A DNA stretch of 64,000 nucleotides from Hsuehochloa calcarea (lineage: Eukaryota; Streptophyta; Magnoliopsida; Poales; Poaceae), in the NCBI GenBank assembly GCA_036346395.1, contig CM070604.1:32267662-32331661 (forward strand), given 5' to 3'. Each line of letters opens with the position of its first letter. Position 1 is the stretch's first letter. The notes under the pieces were generated by a model that was not told where the DNA came from, ran no database searches, and saw only the letters and a list, made by a program, of their open reading frames with translations. The translations under genes and the position numbers were made by a program. This document shows positions 12,739 through 24,700 of this stretch, piece after piece.

Positions 12739-15700
12739 TCAGGCTTCATTGAACTTGAAGACACAATCATATAGCCTTCCAACTAAAAATTGTGCGACTT
12801 CGGGATGCTTAACCTGGAACATAGCAGCAGAACAGAAGTTTGTAAAGTTCAGTCACAACCTTGTGTTGATTATCATAATCGCAACTAAACTGGAAACACT
12901 CCGATATAAATTACAGAAAAACAGTGGGCATAGAACAACACACCATTCCAATCTTGATCGAGTCACATTTCATTCGTGCATGTAGGTTAGTTTCGATTGC
13001 TCTTCCCTGTAACACAAATCAGCTGAAATGCAATGGGTCTGGCGATTAAACAAAAAGCTGTGCAAAAACAGACGCACTTACCATGCCTTCTAGAACGACC
13101 AGGTCAGCATCATTTGCCATGAAGGCTAGCTCTGTTGACACACTAGACAAATCAATTACCTGAGAAGATACAGTTAACTATTAAGTATCTAAGATAATGC
13201 AATAGAGCTTATGAGGCTACTAGAATGGATAGCATAGTTAGGATCCAGAAGAATCTTACAGGCAGATCGTTACCAGAGTTGGCAACAAGGAGGTCAGATG
13301 CATCCACACCTGCAAGCTTTCCATTTTCGTCCTTGAGCTGAAGACAGTTGCAGAACAGGACTCAGATTCTTGTATCAGAGATGATTTACAATCTTTTTCT
13401 GGTTACCTTGTTTATGATCTCAACCAGCTCTGGGTAAGTGACATCATTGATCGAAGGCCTGTCATTGGCAGCAAGTATCACCTGCACCAAGGGTAGGTAG
13501 CTAATTATTGATATTCTTTATTAACAGAAAAGAAGAAATTCATGAATCTCGAACAATTTATACGAAATTCAAAGTTATGATTCAAGACCTGTAGAGTCAC
13601 TAACCAAACAAAAAACTACAAAAATTCTGCTCGAGGTATAAAAATTAACACTTAAGCTAACATTTTAAACAAAATGAAAAGCTTTTCTGGTTCTCCCGGT
13701 TTCTCATGTAAGCTCACATGTAACCTACCAATTAAATCATAATATACTTCCTTAGTTCGGATTTAGATAGTTTGGATTTAGATGTCGTTCTTGCCCAGCA
13801 CACACAGAACAGGTGGTTATTAACTCTTCATTTTGTGACCTGTCCTGTTGATTTTTGGTAACATCCCAATAATATTCTTTGTAAAATTAATTTAGAAAAT
13901 AATTATTTAAAAATATTTGGATTTTATTTGGAGTTCTGCAATTTTTCAAAATCTAATTCGAATTCAAAACTCAGTTCCAGTCAAATCTCCAAATTCCATT
14001 CCTAATCTTAACTCATTTTTTTCTTCTCAATTTCTGGGCCGATTTCCACCTCCTATCTGGGCCGAGCCCAAACTTTTTTCCTTCCGCCCACCCCTTTCTG
14101 GCCCAATCGGAGTAGGCTCAAGGGCCCAACCCACCACTTCACCCCTCTCTTCTCCGCCGCACCACACCGCGCACACATGCATGCGCTGCCTCCACCGCGC
14201 TTCGCCCATTTGGAAACCGATGCATTCTAGCCCGCCATCACCACGCCGCGCATGCATGCATGCGCTGCCTCCACCGCGCTTCGCCCATTTGGAAACCGAT
14301 GCATTCTAGCCCGCCAACACCACGCCATCACCACCACTCATCAATCAGCCATTTCCACTCGGCGTTCATGCGCATTGATTCTTCCCGCCGAAACTGTGGC
14401 CACGATCCTATCGAGCCCATGCCCTCCCCTCTGCCTCCCTCGCACCATAAATTGGAGCAATGAGACCCTCCCTGACTGTCTGACCCCTTCGCACACCTCG
14501 CAAGTTCCACCACCTCTCGTGCCTCAATGCCACCGGAACGCGTCTTCTACCATGGAGCCAGCCGGCCATCTTGTCCCGCCACTTCGGTACTCCTCACGAT
14601 TTTATTCGCGTCATTCCGCTTTCCCGAGCATCTTGAGTATTTCCACTCGGTCAATTTTATCTTCCTCGTAGCTTGTCAGAATTTCGTCGTCTTCCCCATC
14701 GCTGATCAACCCGTTGTCGCTATCGATTTCACCATCTCTAGTGAGCGCCCCTCCAATTAATTTCGTTCAGAGCATCGTCTCCACACACACTACCTATTCC
14801 CCGCCTCAATTTGGCTGTTGCGCCACCTTAGCCCATCACCACCGCCGCTACCTTCCTCAGCGTCAGCTCTAGCCATCTCCCTCCATGTCGCTCACACCTT
14901 TGGACACCCCTCACCATTGCATTGCCCATGCGTGCCCCATCCCCCGAAGACCACCGCCGGAACGTCACTTCCACATCATCCCGTGCCTCAGTAGCTGCCC
15001 CAAAGTTGCCAGCGCTGCTGCCAAGCCTCTCCGCCCAAGACGCGGCCGCCCATTGCCTGCCCGAGGCCACGCCGATCCGTTTTGCATGCCGCCTGTGCCT
15101 CCCACGCCGCCTCTCGCCATAGCTGACGCAGTCCGGAGCCACCGGGCACCTCCACTGTTTCTCCCTCTCGATCTCTTTTTTCTCTATCTCATTGCCGAGT
15201 GGGCTCTACTCATAAGTTCCCCCCAACAACCAGAATTAAACTGATTGGTTCAACTACAGTTTATGAGTTATGACCAGTGGGCCCGCACAGTTTATTTCTA
15301 TTTAAACCAATTAAATTACTATGTTCTACTGACATACGGACCCCACTCGTTAGCCTCTGTTTTTTATTACAATTATTTCCGATAATATTCCAGAGAATAT
15401 TCTCTCTTTTTCCAAAATTTCCCTTCTTGACAAATGTTTGGAGAGCCCATTCACCACCGTCCGAACTCCAAATCGAGTGATTCCAATTCTTAAATTCATC
15501 TAAATTCAATGTCTATCCTCCGGTACTAGTTTTGTAATTTTTTAAGTTTATTTTAATTTATTTGGTATTTATGTTATTTGTATTCGTTGGTTTATGCGTA
15601 TGGAATTTGATGTTCCGGAAGAGTTCGTAGTGGACCCGGAAGCAACCATCACGACTTCACTCGAGACTTAAGACCGTGCTGAGCAAGGCAAGTCTGCCTT

Positions 15701-18700
15701 GATCATGTTGATCCTAATTGTAGGGAGATGAAGTTGGGGGCAATTGGCCACACTCTCAATGGGAGAGGAGGCGTAGATATAGGGCGGCGGCGGTGCTATA
15801 TATGGCGCTTTACAAATATAAGGACAGAATAAATCTCGATCACTATCTCTAAACATGGCGTGTCCGATCCTAATTGACCGCCTTGCTCGAATATACAATA
15901 TGCAATCTCCTATTGCCTAATACACTTGCGCAACCGGCGGGAGGCTTCATGACGCCTGCAGTGGGTTCTCAAATCAGAACATGGCGTTGGGAGCCCTTTG
16001 GTCATAATGTCAGCGAACTGATGAGACGAAGGAACATGAAGGACCCGAATCTCGCCAAGGGCCACCTTCTCGCGCACAAAGTGAATGTCAATCTCAATAT
16101 GCTTCGTGCGCTTGTGGTGGACCGAATTGGCCGTCATGTAGACGGCACGACGTTGTCGCAGAAGACCACCGCTGTTCGGGCGGTGAAGATGGAGCTGGCC
16201 AAGGAGTTGCCGCGACCAACAAAGACTCGGCCTGGCGTGAGCCACAAAGACGATTCGCCTCGGCGCTAGGCGGGAGACCGCGGTGCGCGCGTTGGAGGAC
16301 CAGAGACCGGTTGTCGCCGAGATAGACGCAGGCTGCAGTGGACCGCTGGAGTCAGGGCAACCACCGGTCGGCATCGTAGTATCGCGGTCGGTCTCGGATG
16401 GGCCGCGCCAATGTGAAGACCGGAGGATAGTGTGCCCTTCACATAGCGCAATCGCTTGATCGCCGCAGTGGGGCTCCTCGGGCGTGCATGAAGAGACACA
16501 CTGTTGAATCGCATAAGCGGATCGGGGCAGCGTCGAGTCGCAGTCTTGAAGAGCCCTGTTATGCTCTCAGACTGAGCCGCCCTTGTCGACGCTTTGTTGC
16601 CTTCATGGGCGGAGAGCTTGGCCCGAGTGTCAGCAGGGTTGCCGAGGATGACACTCACCATGCCCGCCCATTGGAGGAGATCGACGGCAGATCGTCATTG
16701 CGACAGAACAGCCGTCGGAGGTGCGGGTGACGGCGACGCCGAGGAAGTGGTGAAGAGCACCCAAGTCGGTCATGGCGAACTCGGTGGAGTCGGGCCATGA
16801 GTCGCCGAAAGAGCGGAGTCGAGCGCGTGAGGATGATGTCGTCGGCGTGAGCGACAAGTAGGCGAGACTCGTCCTCGGTGAGGACAAAGAGGGCGTGTCG
16901 GAGGTGGAGGTGACGGCCGATTTGTTGAAGGAAGGCGCAAACGCCGGTACCAGCGCGCGGGGCTGCTTCATCCGTCTGAGGACTTCGCGGAGGCGGACAT
17001 GAGCCGCAGCGCGGGGTCGATGAAACACGGTGGTCGCCGGCGATGAGCCGTCTCGTCGAGGTGGCCGTGAAGAAAGGCATTCTTCACATCCAGCTGGTGG
17101 ATCGGCCAGGCGCGGGAGACGGCAATGCTGAGAACGGTCCGAATGGTTGCCTGTTTGACCACCGGACTGAAGGTCTCGTCGTAGTCAATGCCTTCTCGTT
17201 GAGAAAACCCGCGGACCACCCAGCGGGCCTTGTGACGAGCGAGGGACCCATCGGCATGGAATTTGTGCCGGAAAATCCACTTGCCCGTCACAACGTTCGC
17301 GTCAGGAGGGCACGGAACAAGACGCCAGGTGTTGTTGTCGACGAGTGCCTGGTACTCATCCATCATCGCAGCCCGCCGATTGGCATCGGCGGCGCGCGTG
17401 GTTCGCCGGTAGAGGTGATGGTGAGGGCGAGGAGGTGGCAGCGAGCCCCTCGTAGCTCACACGCGAGAGAGCGCCGGTCCTGGTGCGCGTGAGCGGCGGA
17501 GATGGGTTTGCGGCCACGGACTCACCTGGCGCCCGTCTTCGCGGTGGATGGCCGAGACGCTGGTGCCACAGGGTCGACGAAGCGACCGAGAGAGCATGTG
17601 AGGCGCCACGGATCGGAGGATAGCGGTATGGTGTAGAGATCACGGTACTATTGCGGCGATGAATCACGCGTCCGTCAGGTATCCTTAACGAAAAACCAAG
17701 AGCGTCAAATTCAAGAGAGCGGCGATTTTCACGGTGAATTGACGAACGGATAAAAGATTACGAACGAGGAAGGCGGCGAGAATGTTATTGAGGAGAAGTT
17801 TCTTTGTGGCGGTGGGTAGGATGGAGTGACCTCTAGACGTGGCCAGGAATGCTAGTGCCATTGCCTCTTCGTTATAGAGGAGGTGGAGGGGGTAGGCGCT
17901 GGAGGAGCATACCATCTAAGACGTCATGTGGGATGAAGCGCCGAGTCAACAACCCATGAGGGGTGCTGGATACCAGTCTTTGCAGGCGAAGAATGAGGCC
18001 GGCCGAGTCCCATGTCGGTTCACCGGTGTTAGTGGAGGAAGCACGGGCGAACGCCAGCCGTGCGCGCTGAGGAGGGCACCGAGCACCCCGTTGTCGTGGG
18101 GGCGCCATGGGTGGTCGCCAGGCGCCAAAACGCTTTGGTCGCGCTCGAGGAGGTATGACGCGCCACGGGTTGACACGTGCACCACCAAGGATCAAAACCC
18201 TGTGGCGCGACGCTTGTCCGCCACGCCGAGTCCTGTCGCGGCGGCCGCGCCGTTGCCGTCTTCTTGGCCTTGCTTCTGCCGCTGGCCGGGCGCGATCTTC
18301 TTCTTGGACTCGGCCGGTGGAGCGCCACCAGGGCGCCGTTGAAAGCGAGAAGGGCGGCGGCGCGGACCTTGTCCTCGTTCTTGAGACGCAGCCTTAAGGA
18401 GGAGTTGGTTCTGAAGCAAAAAGGTGAGAGGTTCTGGCGGCGATGTTGTCGGCGACGGTTGGTACTTCGTTGAGGCGCAGAGCGAGTTGAGGACGAGTTG
18501 GGCTCGGTGATGGTCCGCCTGACGTCGCGAAGATCGCTTGTAGCCTCCTTCATGCGCACGCAGTACTCGTCGATGGAGGAGTCGCCCTGGGTCATCGAGT
18601 GGAACTCGTGACTCAGGAAGACGGCGCGGGGCGCCTTGTTAGCTTGGTACAGGTCGGCGATGGCCGTCCGAGTGGCCGTGATCTGCTGGGCGCCGGTCAT

Positions 18701-21700
18701 AGCGAGGTTGAGGACGAGTCGGAGACGGTGCAGAAGATCCAACTGCGGATGCAAAAGTCAGCCTGCACCCATGCGTCATCGGTGGGCGTAGGGGAGACGA
18801 CGGCAAGTGCGAGAGCGGCCAATTTGCCACACATGGCGTGGAAGGTCGTGGACCACTTGGTGTAGTTGGAGGTCGCACTCGAGGTCATGGGGATGTGGGT
18901 CTTCACGTTTACGAGCATATGGGCAAGCAATTTGGGTTGATGGCGTCGACCATGGTGGAGAGAGGTGGCGGAGGTGGTGGACATGATGGCGCTTGGTTGT
19001 TGGGCGGCAAGAAGAAGGTTAGGCGGCACTCGGGAGAGAGAAGCGGCGCGAGTTTGGGGAGGAGAGGGAGGGCCAAGATCAGATTGCTCTTGATACCATG
19101 TAGGGAGATGAAGTTGGGGGCAATTGGCCACACTCTCAATGGGAGAGGAGGCGCTGATTATAGGGCGTATTCTTTGCTATATATGCGATTTACAAATATA
19201 AGGACAGGAATAAATCTCTGATCACTATCTCTAAACATGGCAGGTCTGATCCTAATTGACCGCCTTGCCTGAATATACAATATGCAATCTCCTATTGCCT
19301 AATACTAATGTTTCCAAATTTAATTTATATATTGTTTGAAAACTATTATGCATTGCTATTTCCATAAAATGATGAATTCAATTGTTAGGAATGTTGGTCA
19401 ACCATCGCGACTTCACTCAAGACTTGAGACCGTGCTGAGCAAGGCAAGTCTTCCTTGATCATGTTGATCCTAATGTTTCCAAATTTAATTTATATATTGT
19501 TTGAAAACTATTATGCATTGCTATTTCCATAAAATGATGAATTCAATTGTTAGGAATGTTGGTTAATCCTAATTTGAATTTACCTTCATTTGATGTTGTT
19601 ATCCATGTACCATTGTCGCCCTAGTATAGAAAATCCACAGTAATGGGTCCATTATTGATGGATTAGTTTAGAATGGTAGAATTGTTTAGACAAGCTTTAT
19701 CAATCATTATCATCCTATGGATGGGAATTATTATAGAAGCTTTATGCAAATCAGTTTGAGAAATGTATGGCAATAGGTACTGTCGTTGGTTTACGAAATA
19801 AAATAAAATGGTGAAAATAGTTTTAGACTTAGCAGAAGGTAAGTTCAAGTAGGTGTGGGTAGCACATGAACTTGTAATGTGATGGTTCCGCCCGAGTCAA
19901 TTAAGGACCGATGCTTGTGATTATCCAAACCAAGCACTAGTGTACAATCACAAGTCAATGTGGGTACGACCTGGCTAATTAATTTGCAACAGCATAGCTT
20001 GGATTTTGCCAGTTGGTTGAATGTGGGTGTCGGGTAGACAGATTATTCCCACACGGTGCAAGAAAGGGCTTATGACCAGGTGGATTTAACCCTTCAGTGG
20101 TGAAATCTTAGCGGGCGGAGTAAAGCTGAGTTGGCGCATTATAAAGGCCTTGTAATAATCGCTTAGTCGCACACCTAAGTAGCGTGTCTTGGTCAACATT
20201 ATAAGTTGATTATCTCTTGTGGGTAAAGTTGTACAACCTCTGTTGAGTGTAAAACTATCCAGACAATCGTGCCCACAGTCAAGGGCGAGCATGATACGTT
20301 TTCACATAGTAAATCTTTGGTTTTATTTGCAAAGCAATAAATCTTTGGGAACTTGGGGGACGAATGTAACTCTCGGGTGTTTTGGCGGATGTAGCCAGTT
20401 TTGTATTAGGTGGATGTAACCCAAAGACGATGAAACTCAGGAAAAGTGAACCGTCAGACAAGAAACTCAGGAAACGTGAACCATCAGACAAGGGCGGACT
20501 GAAAATAGGCTAAGCGAGGGCCTAGGTCCCCGCTCAAATTTTAGGTTTTAGTTGAGACCAGTGTCTGACCACTTGTACCGCCGCTCAGCCTAGCAAAGAT
20601 GCCCTAACAGCCCACTTGTGCCAAGCTCATTTTTTGACCTGGGTCCGCCCCTGCCATTGGACTAGTGTTGGCAGTTCACCTTCACTAGTTCCATAACTAC
20701 TAGTTTACTACACTTAATTCTATTAAAAATGCTTTGTGAAATTACTATCAGTATTGAAAATAAAATGTTCTTTATGCAAAAGAACCATAATAAGCCTTCT
20801 TCGTAAGCCTTGCATCGAAGTAAAATGCATATGCTTCCCAAGACTTGTGGAGTCTCACTTTGCAATTCACAAACAACCTCAAAGATATATAACACCGATG
20901 GAGAATGACCTGTACGCATATGGTTACAATGGGCATTCAGAGTAGTAGGTTGCATTTCTAGGACGTGTTTCCCCAGTCAATTGCTTGTGAGCAGATGGAT
21001 GTGCCATCACTTGGAGTTATCTTCTTCCATTGTAATTTATTCTAGTTGTTTAGCCTAGAAGGGAGGTAATTGTAAGAGACCATAAGGTCATCACTCTTTT
21101 GTTTAATAATATTAGTTATCTCCTAATATCGAATCGTGATATGGTTGTTTTACCATCAAAGTTAAAACTGTGCGCATCAACTTGATATTGGACTAGTGCA
21201 GAAATACACAGAGAGTTTAGATCCAAAAATCTGGTCCCAACATTACTCTTACCGGTAATTAATGAACCAAGAATCACAACAAGGGGATAGCCTTGAACCG
21301 TAGCTAATGTGCATGTAGATTCATGCTTGAGACTCGGTGAGTATGCGTCAGACTCAGTACGTGGAGATCCTAGTGTGTGTGGGACTACGTAAGTATCCAT
21401 TCATACATGTAGAACAGTGTGGAGATCATGTCGCTAACAGAAAGAGTAAAAGATCACAGATTGAAATATATCGTGAATACTCAAGTTCTTCATACAATAG
21501 ACTGATAGGGGCATGACAAAAGTTTGGCGTGACAACCATCTCCCCTTGCAGCTTGGCGTTCCAATCTGGTATCATCTCCTAATCCACTTGCAACTTCACA
21601 CTCTTGCTCTTTGTTTCTCTCGTACTGCAGTATAGGTGGAGCCTAATGCAAGCATGCAAGCATACATGCGATTATATATACCTAGCTTGCCATGGAATGG

Positions 21701-24700
21701 AGGGAGTAGAGGATGGGAAATCTCAAAAAATTTAGGATGGAGGGAAATCTGTATTAACTCAACTTGGAAACATACCAATGCGGTTGGGAATAAGTGAGTT
21801 GAATTAGAGTAATGGTATTCATACCAACCAGCTTTTAATAGGGGCTCCGTGGGAAAACACTACCCAGAAAACAGAAAACAGCATCTATTTGACAACAAAA
21901 ACAAGTTCCTAAAACGACACCCAAAAAACAATGGAGTAGTTTCACAAATAATGATCCACTTTCAATTTAACTCATCGATAGAGTTCAATGTGATTCATTT
22001 TCCATAGACTTATCTTGCATTCCATTTCTTAAAAGCTGCATAGTTAGCACCGTGTTATTCGTGGGAACAATTTCACAGAGAAATGGTAAGATCAACTCTT
22101 ATCCAGGCATAAATCCTCGAACAGTTCTGGATTAGTAACAAAAGCAACATGAAAGGGTTAAGACAAACCTTTGTGCCACGCTGGAGCAACTCCCTCGCAA
22201 ATGGTAATATGCCCAAGATAATATCAGCACCAGAATTATCAACAAAAATAACTGCCTACAGTATGTCATAGAAGAATGGTTCAGCTATGTATAAACTTAA
22301 GTTGGTTAATATACAATATCTACATTACAAAGATGCACATTGCTAAAAGAGTAATGTTATTGCGTAAATGGTGTTTAGATACAGCTGTGCATGAATTGAT
22401 TTCACTCGGAGTTGATGTGCGCATGATCCAGAATTGTTACTAAATACTACTCAAAATAGATATATAGATAACAATAAATTAAAAAAAGCTACAATGTAAT
22501 TTAAAAAAACGAGCTGAATATCATTGGGAGAATCATTTATTACTAACAATTTACAGAATACATGTCCAAACCATAGTTACCAGATTCGCAGTACGCCACT
22601 TTATAGAAGTAGGGTTCGTTAAGGGGTATACCTCTTAGGTTCACGGACCCAGCATTTTTGGTTCGCAATACGGTAATATACAGTAAAATAATAAGAAAAA
22701 AAATATAGGGATCCATAGTCTTGCAGCATAGCCACGGAAGGTCCTAGCTTTATAACATAAAAGAAAAAAAAAATAGGATGAGGGCATGGGCGTTGGGCCA
22801 GCCCAGCCCAACCAGCCCAGAGCTCTCCCATACCCTCTACCCTAAAGCCTCCCAACTCAGTTCCCCAACCCATCACCACAGCTCCTCGACACCGCCGCCT
22901 CCCAATTCTTCTCCATCCACCGCCTCCTTCCTCCCTGCTACTCCCCAGCCCGTCGCCTCCCTGCTCCTCTACAATGACCGCGACGGCGCGACGGCAACAA
23001 CGACTGTGATGGAGACGGCGACCGTGATGACGATACAGTGCTGCAATGGTGAAGGTGACCACGATGGCACAGTCAAGCTGCCATGGCGGTGCCAATGCCG
23101 ACAAAGGTGCCAGCATCCTCCCCTTCAACCATCCTCCTCTCCCTTCTCTCTTGGTTTGGGTTCGCTAACCTGCTGCGAATAAGACAACGAATCATCGCGA
23201 ATCAAATCGCGTTTGAACCCCAAACTGGTCCACGCGATCTGGTTCGGGGTTCGATGGTGGTTGCGAATCCGGTAACTATGGTCAAAACAGTAACAACTAA
23301 AATAAGCTTAGCCATTAGAGATATAAATGGAACGAGAAGACTAATGGGGTATATAGTTACAAACTTAAAACAAATCTCTTTTAAAGGATGAAGCAGGAGA
23401 ATTGTTCATATACATTTGAAGGAACTAATACAAAAATGATCACATTTATAGAGTAATATTGTTATGGGCTAATTTTCGGTCGGAGATTAGTGGGTGGCGA
23501 AGGGGAGAATAAGTGTATGTACAGAATGGAGGGGATAACGAGAGCGATCGGGCTCACCCTTGTGCGCCGGCCGGAACTCCTTCCCGACCAACTGTGCAAG
23601 GCTCTAAGCATGCCTAGAGTTGTGGTAAGTTATCTATTTCTTGAATCTTCTAGTTACAATGACAGTCCATTATATAGGACTTGGCAAACTTGATCCTCAA
23701 GGGATCTTTCAATCATATCCTATCCTTAACAGATTACTTTCTAAACTAGGACTTTCCAAATTGATTCTTTCCTAACTAGAGACTTTCCAAATTGATTCTT
23801 TCCTAACAAACGCGGAGTTTCCAAACTCCTAATCTCTTGCCTAACCTGGAGATCTTGTCGCATGCGCCAAGCCAAGGGCTTCCTTGCCGCAGGCGCCTAG
23901 CTTGGCTTAATTGCCTTCAGCTGCCAGCGCTGGTATGTGTGGCCACAAAAGAGTCCACAACATTTCCACCCTCCCGGGAATACAACTCATCCTCGAGCTG
24001 GAATGAAGGATAGTCGCAGCGAAAATCTGGGACGGTCACCCACCGTGTCTCCGAAGGGGGGGTAATGTTTCCAATGGACCAGAACCCAACTACCCCAATT
24101 CAGGCGAGCTCATTGGACCTTCTCTGGCGTCGGAAGGCATGGCCATGCAGGAGGTTTGGTATTGGGGTCTGCCATGGAACTTCTTCAAAAAGGAGATGTG
24201 AAAGACATTATGTGTGCAGGTACGGGCGGGAAGCTCCAAACGATATGCCACTATGCCAATATGTTCAATCACCTTGTAGGGCCCAAAGAACCGCGGGGAG
24301 AGCTTGGAACTAGTGGAGCCTGCCAAAGAGGCCGCCTGGCGATGTTGAAGACGAAGCCAGACCCAGTGGCCAAGGTGGAACTCGAGGTCACGATGCAAGC
24401 TGTCGTAATGCTTTCATGACTGATTGAGCCTGAAATAACCTCCCCTTGATGTCTGCCAAAAACTCACCGCGATCCAAAAGTTGTTGATCCACGATAGTCA
24501 CTATGGCCGAACCTTGTTCATAGGATAGGAGAGTCGCTGGGTCACAGCCATAAACCACACGGAAAGGAGTGGCACGCAAAGCAGTCGGAAAGGAATTGTA
24601 ACAGAACTCCATCCAAGGCAGCCACCATAACCAATCCTTGGGCCGATCACACGATAAGCATCGTGGGTACATGCCTAAGACGCGATTGATGACCTTTGTT

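Larger units (their letters stand above)
15643..19565 (+). repeat. Tandem ~165-bp duplication in the LTR, first copy split by a copia insertion
   Basis: Copy 1 is 15643-15718 plus 19306-19401; copy 2 is about 19402-19565. Both read CAACCATC.CGACTTCACTC, then the GTGCTGAGCAAGG phrase, then AATGTTTCCAAATTT, to GGAATGTTGGT. Copy 2 shows the empty insertion site (GATCCTAATGTTTCC). Confidence 0.85.
13856..21242 (+). mobile_element. Gypsy-type LTR (probably solo) in intron 7, with nested insertions
   Basis: It begins TGGTAACATCCC. Its mid and 3' parts match, in order, the LTR at 1643-4775: CGTGCTGAGCAAGGCAAGTC before '..TGATCATGTTGATCC', then 'CTTGTGGGTAAAGT.G.ACAACCTCTG', then 'GGACTAG...ACACAGAG'. 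The 15719-19305 copia element and the 20489-20653 MITE are nested in it. A TG...CA end near 21242 (GGTCCCAACA) is proposed by alignment to the first LTR; no matching target duplication was found, so the right limit is uncertain. It contains no gene; open frames at 13917-15244 are GC-rich LTR sequence. Confidence 0.6.

Noticed and set aside
21116..21400. Minus-strand ORF as an extra DUF89 exon or retroelement domain
   Set aside because: The exon chain is already complete and in frame without it; the sequence shows no family motif.
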